From Actinobacillus indolicus (GTDB lineage Bacteria; Pseudomonadota; Gammaproteobacteria; Enterobacterales; Pasteurellaceae): a DNA stretch of 64,000 bases. Positions 9,804-18,689 of this stretch are shown one piece after another; the stretch's first letter is position 1; each line of letters opens with the position of its first letter. The stretch covers positions 299,364 to 363,363 of the forward strand of contig NZ_CABFKH010000001.1 of assembly GCF_901764975.1 (NCBI RefSeq), in the 5' to 3' direction. Made by a program: the position numbers and the translations under genes. Under the pieces are notes generated by a model. It saw only the letters and a list, made by a program, of their open reading frames with translations, made no database searches and was not told the origin of the DNA.

Positions 9804-11354
9804 ATGAAGATACCATTTCTATTACAAGCGGTACGATCTGTCAAAAACTTTGCAAAAGTGATGCTCTGTTTTTGGCTACTCATAGGATGTGAGGAGAATT
9901 CTCAGTCGAAGCTTGTACCTGTCGTAGAAACAGAACCACCTCGGTCAATATCTGAATTAACGAGAGCAATCTATTCTACGCATTTGCAGTTAGATCCACA
10001 CTTTGCCAAAGTTTCAGCTGATGCTACCTTAGTTAGAGATCTCTTTGTGGGATTAATGTCATTTAATCCTAAAGGTGAAACTATTCCTGCAGTGGCTAGA
10101 GAATGGTTTAGTGACGATGGGAAAAATTGGCTTTTTATCTTAGATGATAAAAAAGTATGGTCAAATGGCGAGCCCGTTACTGCAATGGATTTTATTGCAA
10201 GCTGGCAACGTTTGATTAACCCTGAAAATCAATCACCATTAGCGAATTATCTCGTTTATATGGGAGTGAGTAACGCTAAAGAGATTTTACAAGGAAGCAT
10301 CAATATAGATCAGTTAGGTGTAAAAGCGCTTAATCCGAATACGCTACAAATTACGTTACATCAAGTAAATAGACAGCTTCCAAAAATGTTAGCACATTCA
10401 GCGCTTTTGCCTACGTATCAGGGGAAAAAGCCAACGGGTGATAAAGAGCTCGTTACGAATGGGGCTTATCAATTAGTAGGCATCACCAAAGATCACTTGC
10501 ATTTACAAGCACGAAATATAGATCTCCCTTTTCAGACAGTAAAATATCAGTTAATTACAACGGTACAAAATCCAAATAAATTTGATGTGATTGAGAACCC
10601 ATTACCAAATTATACGAGAGATATTGTTGTATTCCCGCGTCTATGCAATTATTTTTATGAATTTAATTTTAACGATCCGATTTTACAAAAATTAGAAGCA
10701 AGACAAGCGATTAGAGCAATGATTTCACCAGTTGAAATTAGCCGTGGTTTTGGTATTCCAAACCATTTATCGATGCCAAAAACACTCTTGCCTCAACAAG
10801 ATCGTATTCTTTCCACAATGAGTTCAGAACAATTGTTAAATCAGATTGGGATTACGGCATCACAGCCATTGAAGCTTAAAATAAGTTATGACAATAGCGT
10901 AATACATAGTGAAATTGCCAATAAAATGGCATTAATGTTAAGCCGTTCGGATATGTTTAGAGTAGAATTACAAGGTTTAAATTGGGAACAATTTTTGACT
11001 AAACGTGAGCAACATGACTTTCAACTGATTCGTTCGGGCTGGTGTGTGGATTATAATGATCCTGTGGCATTTTTAAATCAATTCCACTCAGCAAGCCCAG
11101 ATAATAAAAGTGGCTATAAAAATGAGCGAGTAGATCAATTATTAACACAACTTAATGTAGAAGATCTCAATTCAGAACAACGTACACAGCTTGTAGTGAA
11201 TATTGTTCATCAGTTAGAACAAGATGTGGCCATTTTGCCATTATTCCAGTATCAACGACGAGTCAGCATTGATCCGAGTATTCGTGGATTTGATGTGGAT
11301 AATGCAAGCGAAGTAATTTATAGTAAAGATTTATATCGACAATACAATCAATAA
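9804..11354 (+). CDS. Family 5 (OppA-like) solute-binding lipoprotein
   Basis: A 516-residue member of the OppA/DppA binding-protein family. The N-terminus has basic residues, a short hydrophobic stretch and a lipobox (LLIGC, Cys at about residue 29), so it is probably a lipoprotein facing the periplasm. Family features include LVRDLFVGLMSFNPKGETIPAVA, W-SNGEPVTAMDF and a C-terminal DYNDPVAFLNQF. No permease or ATPase genes are nearby, so it either serves a transporter encoded elsewhere or has another role. An uptake signal (9824-9832) is built into the signal-peptide codons (residues 7-10), an unusual placement. Ligand unknown. Confidence 0.85.
   Translation: MKIPFLLQAVRSVKNFAKVMLCFWLLIGCEENSQSKLVPVVETEPPRSISELTRAIYSTHLQLDPHFAKVSADATLVRDLFVGLMSFNPKGETIPAVAREWFSDDGKNWLFILDDKKVWSNGEPVTAMDFIASWQRLINPENQSPLANYLVYMGVSNAKEILQGSINIDQLGVKALNPNTLQITLHQVNRQLPKMLAHSALLPTYQGKKPTGDKELVTNGAYQLVGITKDHLHLQARNIDLPFQTVKYQLITTVQNPNKFDVIENPLPNYTRDIVVFPRLCNYFYEFNFNDPILQKLEARQAIRAMISPVEISRGFGIPNHLSMPKTLLPQQDRILSTMSSEQLLNQIGITASQPLKLKISYDNSVIHSEIANKMALMLSRSDMFRVELQGLNWEQFLTKREQHDFQLIRSGWCVDYNDPVAFLNQFHSASPDNKSGYKNERVDQLLTQLNVEDLNSEQRTQLVVNIVHQLEQDVAILPLFQYQRRVSIDPSIRGFDVDNASEVIYSKDLYRQYNQ
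9824..9832 (+). repeat. DNA uptake signal inside a signal-peptide coding region
   Basis: Exact ACAAGCGGT coding for Leu-Gln-Ala-Val in the export signal of the solute-binding lipoprotein, one of the few intragenic copies here. Confidence 0.8.
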
Positions 11355-11365
11355 GGATAAGTAAG

Positions 11366-12463
11366 ATGAATCAGCTTACAGAACAACAACTCATTGACAT
11401 TAAAAGCGTTTTACAAGGTTTTCAACATTCAACCTTGCAAAAAGATTTAATTGCATTAAATGCGTTAAAAAAAGCCGAATTAGGCGATGGGATTTTACGT
11501 CTTGAATTTACGCTACCTTTTGCGTGGAATAGCGGATTTGAACAATTAAAGGCAACAACGGAAGCAAAACTGAAAGAAATCAGTGGTGCAAGCGGTGTGA
11601 AATGGGTGTTAAATTACCAAATTGCTACCCTAAAACGAGCGAATAACCATCCAGCAGTCAATGGTGTGAAAAACATCATTGCGGTTACTTCTGGTAAAGG
11701 TGGAGTGGGTAAATCTACCACATCGGTCAATCTTGCTTTAGCACTTAAAGCACAAGGGGCAAGGGTGGGAATTTTAGATGCGGATATTTATGGCCCTTCA
11801 ATTCCACATATGTTAGGTGCGGCGAACCAACGCCCAGTGTCCCCTGACAATAAACATATTACCCCGATTGAAGCACACGGCTTATACTCTAATTCTATCG
11901 GCTATTTAATGGATCCAGATAATGCGACTATTTGGCGTGGGCCTATGGCAAGCAGTGCATTAAGCCAGTTACTCCAAGAAACGTGGTGGCCTGATTTAGA
12001 CTATTTAGTGATCGATATGCCTCCAGGTACAGGCGATATCCAACTTACTCTTTCACAACAAATTCCAGTGACAGGGGCAGTGGTGGTGACTACACCACAA
12101 GATATTGCCTTGCTTGATGCGATCAAAGGGATCTCTATGTTCCAAAGAGTATCTGTGCCAGTGTTAGGTATTATTGAAAATATGAGCGTACATATTTGTG
12201 CAAATTGCGGACACCACGAAACCATTTTCGGCACAGGCGGTGCAAATAAAGTGGCAGAAAAATACCAAACACAAGTGTTAGGACAAATGCCATTACATAT
12301 TCGTCTGCGTGAAGACTTAGATAAGGGAACACCAACAGTAGCGGCAGATCCTAACCACGAAATCAGCCAAGCTTATCTTGATTTAGCCTTAAAAGTCTCG
12401 ACTGAGTTATATTGGCAGGGTAGTGTGATTCCGTCAGAAATTATGATTCGTGAAGTGAAGTAA
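11366..12463 (+). CDS. mrp: Iron-sulfur cluster carrier ATPase Mrp/ApbC
   Basis: The 365-residue protein has an N-terminal MIP18-like domain (about 1-85) and a ParA/MinD-type P-loop ATPase. The deviant Walker A motif SGKGGVGKSTT is near residue 110, the switch sequence ILDADIYGPSIPHMLG follows, and a CxxC motif (CANCGHH, about residue 275) can bind the Fe-S cluster that the dimer carries. It acts in the cytoplasm in Fe-S delivery to apoproteins. It follows the lipoprotein gene by 11 bp. The 3' end converges with yhbP, separated by a palindrome. Confidence 0.95.
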   Translation: MNQLTEQQLIDIKSVLQGFQHSTLQKDLIALNALKKAELGDGILRLEFTLPFAWNSGFEQLKATTEAKLKEISGASGVKWVLNYQIATLKRANNHPAVNGVKNIIAVTSGKGGVGKSTTSVNLALALKAQGARVGILDADIYGPSIPHMLGAANQRPVSPDNKHITPIEAHGLYSNSIGYLMDPDNATIWRGPMASSALSQLLQETWWPDLDYLVIDMPPGTGDIQLTLSQQIPVTGAVVVTTPQDIALLDAIKGISMFQRVSVPVLGIIENMSVHICANCGHHETIFGTGGANKVAEKYQTQVLGQMPLHIRLREDLDKGTPTVAADPNHEISQAYLDLALKVSTELYWQGSVIPSEIMIREVK

Positions 12464-12470
12464 TCAACAT

Positions 12471-12926
12471 TTATTGGGGCGAAGGTGATTCGCCCCGACA
12501 TTCCCACAAACTCTTTTTCGCAAACGCCACTCTGTTTTCCGTATGCTTAATTCGGGTAAAAACAATTTCCCATACATCACTACTCATTAATTTTGCAAGC
12601 GGGTGCTTTTGCCAATAAATTTGCAAAGCAGTTTGTTTCTCTTGTTCATTCTCAAGACAACGAGCAACGGCTTGAAATTGAATGCCTTCAATCTCTCGAA
12701 TATTATCAGGTTGTCCTGCAATGGTGCCTGCAATATTGGGGTTAGCCAACATCAATTTGCCGTGTTCGGTAGTTTGCTTTGACAGTATGATCAATCGGTG
12801 AGAAGCTTCATCAAAAGCGTAAAAGCAACTGGCTGACCAAAGCTGATGTTGATGATGGCAAGCAAGGCTCACCACGTGATTTTTCAAAATAAATTGCACA
12901 ATGTGTGTAGGAATTGGATTATTCAT
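12471..12926 (-). CDS. yhbP: YhbP-family (UPF0306) flavin-fold protein
   Basis: The 151-residue protein resembles E. coli YhbP, a small pyridoxamine-phosphate-oxidase-like split-barrel protein of unknown function. Matching segments are LWSASCFYAFD, AGTIAGQP, IEGIQFQA and VWEIVFTRIKHTENRVAFAKK. The start codon directly follows the ubiX stop (TAGATG), so translation is probably coupled. The last residues (about CRGESPSPQ) are encoded by a palindrome at 12476-12496 that resembles the REP-like repeats elsewhere in the window, so the native C-terminus was probably extended or replaced by the repeat. Confidence 0.82.
   Translation of the reverse strand: MNNPIPTHIVQFILKNHVVSLACHHQHQLWSASCFYAFDEASHRLIILSKQTTEHGKLMLANPNIAGTIAGQPDNIREIEGIQFQAVARCLENEQEKQTALQIYWQKHPLAKLMSSDVWEIVFTRIKHTENRVAFAKKSLWECRGESPSPQ
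12476..12500 (-). repeat. REP-like palindrome overlapping the yhbP 3' end
   Basis: Stem GGGGCGAA / TTCGCCCC around a five-base loop, preceded on the minus strand by TGTC where the other elements have GTAG. It encodes the last codons of yhbP and fills the gap to the mrp stop. Confidence 0.55.
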
Positions 12927-13493
12927 CTACTTTCCTGTCCAGCGTGGAATATCAATCTCAAGATCAAACATATCTAACGCACGAGCAACGCTATGGGTCA
13001 CAATCTCATCGACCGTTTTAGGCTGATGATAGAGTGCTGGTACGGGCGGAAAAATAATGCCCCCCATTTCCGTGACTTTACGCATATTATCCAAATGGGT
13101 TAAGTGCAACGGCGTTTCTCTCACCATTAATACCAATTTACGTCGTTCTTTTAACACCACATCGGCGGCACGAGCCAATAAATTATCGCTAAAGCCGTGG
13201 GCGACTGACGCTAGGGTTCGCATTGAGCAAGGGGCGATAAGCATTCCAATAGTCTTAAATGAACCGCTTGAAATAGAAGCCCCTAAGTTGTAGATAGGGT
13301 GAACCACATCGGCAAGGGATAGTAGCTGTTCTTCGCTGATGTCGGTTTCATATTGGCGAGTAAGTTCCGCCCCTTTTGAAATCACCAAATGGGTTTCGAT
13401 ATTGTCTAGCGGTTTAAGCAGTTCAAGGGCTTTGTAGCCATATTGAAAGCCACTTGCACCGCTAATGCCGATAATAATGCGTTTGTTGGACAT
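12927..13493 (-). CDS. ubiX: Flavin prenyltransferase UbiX
   Basis: The 188-residue protein is a UbiX/Pad1 flavoprotein that makes prenylated FMN, the cofactor of UbiD-type decarboxylases used in ubiquinone synthesis. The FMN-binding start [14 protein letters not shown], the [24 protein letters not shown] segment and the late [13 protein letters not shown] with [13 protein letters not shown] are diagnostic. It heads a two-gene operon with yhbP. Its cognate decarboxylase is not in the window. Confidence 0.95.
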   Translation of the reverse strand: MSNKRIIIGISGASGFQYGYKALELLKPLDNIETHLVISKGAELTRQYETDISEEQLLSLADVVHPIYNLGASISSGSFKTIGMLIAPCSMRTLASVAHGFSDNLLARAADVVLKERRKLVLMVRETPLHLTHLDNMRKVTEMGGIIFPPVPALYHQPKTVDEIVTHSVARALDMFDLEIDIPRWTGK

Positions 13494-13512
13494 AGGTTAT
13501 CCTTATGAAACA

Positions 13513-13596
13513 GTAGGGACGCCACGCTTGGCGTCCGTTGAATATCATTTTTACATCACAATTAAACAAGCAGGACGCCAAGCGTGGCGTCCCTAC
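13513..13596. repeat. REP pair (BIME-like): two palindromes in opposite orientation
   Basis: The left unit (13513-13536) is GTAG followed by the stem GGACGCC / GGCGTCC with loop ACGCTT. The right unit (13573-13596) is its exact inverse, ending in CTAC. A GTAG tetranucleotide before an imperfect or perfect palindrome is the hallmark of REP sequences processed by RAYT transposases, and two inverted units make a BIME. It lies between divergent ubiX and ttcA; no RAYT gene is in the window. Confidence 0.75.
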
Positions 13597-13709
13597 AATG
13601 TGATTAATGTTTTGAGAAATGGCACGAATAATATCAGAAAAACTTGAAAAAAATAGCGAAGTGGTTACTATGTGCCACTTTATTTTATTTAATCCGAATT
13701 TGTTAAATT

Positions 13710-14660
13710 ATGCACCAAGACGCTGTTCAAGACACGCAAAAAGAGAAAAAAATTGCCTATAACTTCAATAAATTGCAAAAACGCTTACGCCGAAATGTAG
13801 GCAATGCGATTGCAGATTTTAATATGATTGAAGATGGCGACAAAGTAATGGTTTGTTTATCGGGTGGGAAAGATAGCTATACTTTGCTGGATATTCTGCT
13901 CAATTTAAGGCTCAACGCCCCTATTCATTTCGATATTGTGGCGGTGAATTTAGATCAAAAACAGCCAGGCTTTCCAGAACACGTTTTGCCTGAGTATCTT
14001 GAGAGTATTGGCGTAGAGTATAAAATTGTCGAAGAAAACACCTACGGCATTGTGAAAGAGAAAATTCCTGAAGGGAAAACGACTTGCTCGCTCTGTTCTC
14101 GCTTGCGTCGTGGGATTTTATATCGTACCGCCACAGAACTAGGTGCAACCAAAATTGCGTTAGGGCATCACCGTGATGATATGCTCGAAACGTTGTTTTT
14201 AAATATGTTCTATGGTGGCAAACTCAAATCTATGCCACCAAAGCTAATTAGCGATGATGGTAAACAGATTGTGATCCGACCGCTTGCCTACTGCAAAGAG
14301 AAAGACATTGAAAAATATGCGGCGGCAAAACAGTTCCCGATCATTCCGTGTAATTTGTGTGGTTCACAGCCTAATTTACAGCGTCAAGTGGTCAAAGAGA
14401 TGTTGCAGACTTGGGATCGTCAATATCCAGGGCGTATTGAAACGATGTTTAGTGCCTTACAGAATGTGGCTCCATCACATCTATGCGATCCAAATCTCTT
14501 TGATTTTAAAGGGATTAAACGTGGTCAGCTAATTGAGGGTGTTGAAGGCGATATTGCCTTTGATAAAGCCGAAATCCCGTCCGTACCTGTTGTGCAAGAT
14601 GAAGATGATGCGACAGATTATGCTGAAAGCGGTTTAATTCAGATTAAAGCGGTGAGTTAG
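13710..14660 (+). CDS. ttcA: tRNA 2-thiocytidine synthetase TtcA
   Basis: The 316-residue protein has the PP-loop ATPase motif [11 protein letters not shown] near residue 52 and two CxxC motifs (CSLC near 130 and CNLC near 215) that bind the Fe-S cluster. TtcA thiolates cytidine 32 in certain tRNAs. The [19 protein letters not shown] motif is also characteristic. Transcription is divergent from ubiX with the BIME between them. Residues after about 285 form an acidic variable tail. Confidence 0.96.
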   Translation: MHQDAVQDTQKEKKIAYNFNKLQKRLRRNVGNAIADFNMIEDGDKVMVCLSGGKDSYTLLDILLNLRLNAPIHFDIVAVNLDQKQPGFPEHVLPEYLESIGVEYKIVEENTYGIVKEKIPEGKTTCSLCSRLRRGILYRTATELGATKIALGHHRDDMLETLFLNMFYGGKLKSMPPKLISDDGKQIVIRPLAYCKEKDIEKYAAAKQFPIIPCNLCGSQPNLQRQVVKEMLQTWDRQYPGRIETMFSALQNVAPSHLCDPNLFDFKGIKRGQLIEGVEGDIAFDKAEIPSVPVVQDEDDATDYAESGLIQIKAVS

Positions 14661-14692
14661 TCGAAAAAATCTGCAAAAAGTAAAATAAACGT

Positions 14693-14721
14693 TTGCTTTT
14701 CATTTTTGTCTAGGATATATT
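14693..14721 (+). promoter_or_regulatory. Promoter of the His-leader transcript
   Basis: TTGCTT at 14693-14698 and TATATT at 14716-14721 are spaced by 17 bp, about 27 bp before the leader ATG. Both are close to sigma-70 consensus. Confidence 0.6.
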
Positions 14722-14747
14722 TCGGCACATTCAATTTTGGAGCTACT

Positions 14748-14789
14748 ATGAATACTTTCTCAATTATTCATCACCATTTACCTGAATAA
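14748..14789 (+). CDS. Histidine-codon leader peptide
   Basis: A 13-residue frame, MNTFSIIHHHLPE then TAA, follows GGAG with a five-base spacer. Three consecutive His codons (CAT CAC CAT, 14769-14777) lie immediately before mutually exclusive hairpins and a terminator, the arrangement of a translation-controlled attenuator. Ribosome stalling at these codons when charged tRNA-His is scarce would favour the antiterminator. It is shorter in His content than the seven-His leader of the enteric his operon. Confidence 0.8.
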   Translation: MNTFSIIHHHLPE

Positions 14790-14810
14790 TCTTTCGGGCA
14801 TTTGGCGTGT

Positions 14811-14902
14811 TCGGAAGAAACTTCCGAGCGGTGCAAAATGAGAGTAGATCTAAAATACGATTTCCACCCCTTCGGAAGATGCTTTCGAAGGGGTTCTTTT
14901 TT
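14811..14902 (+). promoter_or_regulatory. Attenuator of the histidine transporter gene
   Basis: Segment 1 (TCGGAAG, 14811-14817) pairs with segment 2 (CTTCCGAG, 14821-14828). Segment 2 can instead pair with segment 3 (TTCGGAAG, 14871-14878), forming an antiterminator. Segment 3, extended to 14867, pairs with segment 4 (14882-14893) in a 12-bp stem followed by TTCTTTTTT, a Rho-independent terminator. The nesting of the three alternatives right after the His-codon leader is what attenuation requires. Confidence 0.85.
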
Positions 14903-14958
14903 ATCTCTTGGAATTGGATAATCTGTTTTATTTTTTATTATATTAAGAGGAAAACACA

Positions 14959-16335
14959 ATGTTACTATCAAATGAAGTAGTCATTTCGATCATCGTGTTA
15001 CTCGCATTAAGTTTAATGCGAATTAACGTGGTGATTGCATTGATTATTGCCGCCTTAACCTGTGGTATTTTAGGTAATTCTGGCAACGGAATGGCATTAG
15101 GCGAAGCGTTAACTGCAACCATAAAAAGTTTTACGGGCGGTTTAGGTGGTGGGGCTGAAACAGCGATGAACTATGCAGTTCTTGGTGCTTTCGCTGTGGC
15201 ATTATCAAAATCTGGCGTGACAGATTTATTAGCTTATAAAGTTATTCATGCCTTTGGTAAACGCCCATCAGGTCGCTCAGTATTTTGGTTTAAATACCTA
15301 GTCTTATTTACCTTAGTTGCCTTCGCAATGGCATCACAAAACGTCATTCCAGTTCATATTGCGTTTATCCCAATCGTTGTTCCACCATTACTTAGCGTAA
15401 TGAATCAGCTTAAAATTGACCGCCGTGCAGTTGCTTGTGCATTAACCTTCGGTTTAACTGCAACTTATATGTTAATTCCAGCAGGTTTCGGTCAAATCTT
15501 TATCGAAAATATTTTGGTGAAAAATATTAACCAAGCTGGACAGTCCTTTAATTTAGTGACGAATACAGCAGAGGTAACACAAGCAATGTTTATCCCTGTT
15601 TTAGGGATGATTACAGGGCTTTTGTTAGCCTTATTTGTGACGTATCGTAAACCACGTTCTTATGTTGAAGATCGCCCAGAGCCAACGGCAGATGATATTG
15701 AAGCGCGTGTAGCCAATGTGAAATCATTCCATATCGGCGTAAGCATTGCAGCTATCATTGCAACCTGTTTTGTTCAGTTATCAACAAACTCAACAGTATT
15801 AGGTGGTTTAGTTGGTTTAATTATCTTTGCTGCAGGTGGTGTATTCAAACTTAAGCAAAGCAATGATATCTTCCAAGATGGTTTACGTTTAATGGCAATG
15901 ATCGGTTTTGTGATGATTGCAGCTTCAGGTTATGCAAGCGTTGTAAACTCAACGGGTGGTGTTGCTGAATTAGTAGAAGGTTTAAAAGGCTCTATTGGTA
16001 GTAAAGAAATGGCCGCATTCTTAATGCTCTTAGTTGGTTTATTGATTACCATGGGGATCGGTTCTTCGTTCTCAACAGTACCAATCATTGCATCAATCTA
16101 TGTCCCACTATGTATTTCATTTGGTTTTTCGCCACTTGCAACAGTTTCAATCGTAGGTGTCGCAGCAGCCTTAGGTGATGCAGGTTCTCCAGCTTCTGAC
16201 TCAACCTTAGGCCCAACATCAGGCTTAAATGCAGACGGGAAACACGATCACATTTGGGATTCGGTGGTTCCAACCTTTATCCACTACAATATCCCATTAT
16301 TAGTATTTGGTTGGGTTGCTGCGATGATTTTATAG
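14959..16335 (+). CDS. Predicted histidine transporter, NhaC/YuiF-like ion-antiporter superfamily
   Basis: The 458-residue protein has about 11-12 hydrophobic segments and belongs to the Na+/H+ antiporter-like family that includes H. influenzae HI0325 and Bacillus YuiF. Conserved spots are AMNYAVLGAFAVALSKSG, ASQNVIPVHIAFIPIVVPPLL and GDAGSPASDSTLGPT near the C-terminus. General annotation would say antiporter, but the upstream His-codon leader and attenuator indicate synthesis rises when histidine is scarce, so histidine uptake is the better inference; comparative genomics has made the same proposal for this family. The start follows AGAGG by nine bases. It has its own terminator at 16364-16393. 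Confidence 0.82.
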   Translation: MLLSNEVVISIIVLLALSLMRINVVIALIIAALTCGILGNSGNGMALGEALTATIKSFTGGLGGGAETAMNYAVLGAFAVALSKSGVTDLLAYKVIHAFGKRPSGRSVFWFKYLVLFTLVAFAMASQNVIPVHIAFIPIVVPPLLSVMNQLKIDRRAVACALTFGLTATYMLIPAGFGQIFIENILVKNINQAGQSFNLVTNTAEVTQAMFIPVLGMITGLLLALFVTYRKPRSYVEDRPEPTADDIEARVANVKSFHIGVSIAAIIATCFVQLSTNSTVLGGLVGLIIFAAGGVFKLKQSNDIFQDGLRLMAMIGFVMIAASGYASVVNSTGGVAELVEGLKGSIGSKEMAAFLMLLVGLLITMGIGSSFSTVPIIASIYVPLCISFGFSPLATVSIVGVAAALGDAGSPASDSTLGPTSGLNADGKHDHIWDSVVPTFIHYNIPLLVFGWVAAMIL

Positions 16336-16363
16336 TCGCAGAAATTTGCAAAAAAATGTTAAG

Positions 16364-16393
16364 ATCAGACCGCTTGTACGGTCTGATTTTTTT
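16364..16393 (+). terminator. Terminator containing an uptake signal
   Basis: Nine-bp stem ATCAGACCG / CGGTCTGAT followed by a run of seven T. The loop side carries the reverse uptake core ACCGCTTGT (16369-16377). Confidence 0.88.
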
Positions 16394-16407
16394 ATTTAGA
16401 GGATTAT

Positions 16408-17211
16408 ATGAAATTTATTTCTTTTAACATTAATGGGTTGAGAGCAAGACCTCATCAACTTGAAGCACTTATTGAAAAACATCAGCCCGATGTGATCGGC
16501 TTACAAGAAATCAAAGTGGCGGATGAAGATTTCCCTTACGACTTAGTTAATCACCTTGGCTACCACGTTTTCCATCACGGACAAAAAGGGCATTATGGCG
16601 TTGCACTTTTAACCAAAGACCAACCGCTTGCAGTGCGTAAAGGTTTTCCAACGGACAACGCAGATGCACAAAAGCGTATGATTATGGCAGATCTTGAAAC
16701 CCCATTCGGAACCCTTACCGTCTTAAACGGTTATTTCCCACAAGGCGAAAACCGTAGCCACGAAACAAAATTCCCTGCTAAAGAAAAATTTTATGCGGAT
16801 TTACAACGTTATTTAGAAACAGAACTCAAGCCTGAAAACCCGATTGTGATTATGGGCGATATGAACATCAGCCCAACAGATTTAGACATCGGGATTGGCG
16901 AAGTGAACCGCAAACGCTGGCTACGTGATGGCAAATGTTCATTTCTACCCGAAGAAAGAGAGTGGCTAGGACGTTTACACGGATATGGTTTAGTTGATAC
17001 TTTCCGAGCAATGAACCCAACGGCAGAAGATAAGTTCTCGTGGTTTGATTATCGCTCAAAAGGGTTTGATGATAATCGTGGTTTACGTATTGACTTAGTG
17101 CTTGCTTCAAACCCTTTGGCTACACGCTGTGTCGAAACAGGCATTGACCTAGACATTCGAGCAATGGACAAACCTTCTGACCATGCACCTGTGTGGGCGG
17201 TGTTTAAGTAA
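16408..17211 (+). CDS. xthA: Exodeoxyribonuclease III (AP endonuclease) XthA
   Basis: The 267-residue protein is full length for ExoIII, which cleaves DNA at abasic sites and has 3'-5' exonuclease activity in base-excision repair. Active-site motifs of the exonuclease-endonuclease-phosphatase fold are present: [10 protein letters not shown] at the start, GLQEIKV near 35, NGYFPQG near 112, [14 protein letters not shown] near 150, RIDLVLAS near 228 and the C-terminal SDHAPVW. A terminator-like stem follows at 17227. Confidence 0.96.
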   Translation: MKFISFNINGLRARPHQLEALIEKHQPDVIGLQEIKVADEDFPYDLVNHLGYHVFHHGQKGHYGVALLTKDQPLAVRKGFPTDNADAQKRMIMADLETPFGTLTVLNGYFPQGENRSHETKFPAKEKFYADLQRYLETELKPENPIVIMGDMNISPTDLDIGIGEVNRKRWLRDGKCSFLPEEREWLGRLHGYGLVDTFRAMNPTAEDKFSWFDYRSKGFDDNRGLRIDLVLASNPLATRCVETGIDLDIRAMDKPSDHAPVWAVFK

Positions 17212-17226
17212 TAAAATCTGAATGAG

Positions 17227-17250
17227 AGGCGACAATTTAGTCGTCTTTTT
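17227..17250 (+). terminator. Rho-independent terminator after xthA
   Basis: Seven-bp stem AGGCGAC / GTCGTCT (one G-U) with loop AATTTA and a T run. Confidence 0.7.
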
Positions 17251-17267
17251 TATAGATAAAACAAGTT

Positions 17268-17285
17268 TGTAAACAATTCTTTCCA
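17268..17285 (+). promoter_or_regulatory. TyrR-box-like site upstream of the first tyrP
   Basis: TGTAAA-N6-TTTCCA matches the TyrR consensus TGTAAA-N6-TTTACA at 11 of 12 positions, about 100 bp before the first tyrP start. TyrR controls aromatic amino-acid uptake in gammaproteobacteria. Inference from the motif only. Confidence 0.5.
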
Positions 17286-17381
17286 TTTTAAATTTATTTC
17301 GCGTTTTTTTACGACATTTTCTCGCAATCTCTTGAATTTTCATTACAATTACTGTGTTCATTTTTATTGACGGGTGATTGT

Positions 17382-18596
17382 ATGAAAAATAAAACATTAG
17401 GCAGTACCCTGATTGTCGCAGGGACAACGATTGGGGCAGGTATGCTGGCGATGCCATTAACTTCGGCAGGTATTGGCTTTGGCTTTACCGTAGCATTGTT
17501 AATTGGTCTTTGGTTATTACTCTGTTTTAGTGCATTGCTATTTGTTGAAGTGTATCAAACTGTTGACAGTGATGCAGGGTTGGGCACGTTAGCAGAAAAA
17601 TATTATGGTACATTCGGACGAGTTGTTTCGACGACGGTATTGATTGTTTTTCTGTATGCGATTCTTTCTGCTTATGTTTCTGGCGGTAGTTCTATTTTAG
17701 GGGCATTTTTACCGACCATTATTGATGCAGAAACAACAACGCGCATTGCTGGGGTGATTTTCACTGTTGTGTTCGGCGCTTTTATTATTTTAGGGACAAC
17801 CAGTGTTGATGCGATTAACCGTATTTTATTTACCACCAAGCTTCTTGCTTTTGTTTTAGTGCTTTTTCTCTTATTGCCAAAAGTGTCTGTTGATAATCTG
17901 TTAGCCATGCCGATCAATAATTTCTTATTGATTTCGGCAAGCCCGATTTTCTTTACTTCTTTTGGTTTCCATGGCTCTATTCCAAGTTTAAATAAATATT
18001 TAGAAGGGAATGTGAAGGCGCTACGTATTTCGATTGTGGTGGGGACTTCTATTCCGTTGGTTGCCTACATTTTATGGCAGTTGGCGACCCATGGGGTGTT
18101 GAGTCAAACGGAGTTTTTACAAATTCTAGAAAAAGATCCAACCTTGAATGGTTTAGCGGAAGCGGCTCGCCAAATTACAGGTAGCTCAATCATTGGGGCA
18201 ATGGTGCGCATTTTCTCCGCGTTAGCGTTAATTACCTCTTTCTTAGGAGTAGCGTTAGGCTTATTTGAAGCGTTGGAAGATCTGTTAAAACGTATCAATA
18301 TCCAAGCAGGGCGAATCAGTTTAGGCTTATTAACCTTTATTCCACCGATGCTATTTGCGTTTTTCTATCCAAAAGGTTTTATTACCGCATTAGGTTATGC
18401 AGGGCAAATGTTTGCATTCTATGCGATTGTATTGCCGATTGCGATGGTGTGGAAATTACGCCGTCAAAATCTGGCATTGCCGTATCGTGTAAAAGGGGGA
18501 AATCTTTCTTTGTGGATAGCATTAGTCATCGGGGTATTTATTGTGATTGTGCCATTCTTAATTGAGAAAGGATGGTTACCACAAGTGGTTGGCTAA
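17382..18596 (+). CDS. tyrP: TyrP-family aromatic amino-acid permease, copy 1
   Basis: I start at the ATG at 17382 (MKNKTLGSTLIVAG), 404 residues, because homologs and the downstream paralog begin so; the frame can be read from a TTG five codons earlier. It has about 11 membrane segments and the family signatures GTTIGAGMLAMPL and FTSFGFHGSIPSL. Members import tyrosine, or tryptophan, with protons (hydroxy/aromatic amino-acid permease family). It is followed by a near-identical-layout paralog, each with its own terminator and a TyrR-like site, so they are separate units and not an operon. Substrate preference cannot be read from the sequence. Confidence 0.9.
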   Translation: MKNKTLGSTLIVAGTTIGAGMLAMPLTSAGIGFGFTVALLIGLWLLLCFSALLFVEVYQTVDSDAGLGTLAEKYYGTFGRVVSTTVLIVFLYAILSAYVSGGSSILGAFLPTIIDAETTTRIAGVIFTVVFGAFIILGTTSVDAINRILFTTKLLAFVLVLFLLLPKVSVDNLLAMPINNFLLISASPIFFTSFGFHGSIPSLNKYLEGNVKALRISIVVGTSIPLVAYILWQLATHGVLSQTEFLQILEKDPTLNGLAEAARQITGSSIIGAMVRIFSALALITSFLGVALGLFEALEDLLKRINIQAGRISLGLLTFIPPMLFAFFYPKGFITALGYAGQMFAFYAIVLPIAMVWKLRRQNLALPYRVKGGNLSLWIALVIGVFIVIVPFLIEKGWLPQVVG

Positions 18597-18612
18597 GCTT
18601 TATATTTCTCTG

Positions 18613-18621
18613 ACAAGCGGT
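18613..18621 (+). repeat. DNA uptake signal
   Basis: Exact ACAAGCGGT forming the left arm of the tyrP copy 1 terminator. Confidence 0.8.
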
Positions 18622-18660
18622 TAGAACGTTGCAATATTTTGCAATTTTCTAACCGCTTTT
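18615..18660 (+). terminator. Terminator after tyrP copy 1
   Basis: Twelve-bp stem AAGCGGTTAGAA / TTCTAACCGCTT followed by a T run. The left arm is part of an uptake core (18613-18621). Confidence 0.85.
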
Positions 18661-18689
18661 TTATTTGTATTACAAAAGGTTACATGATT

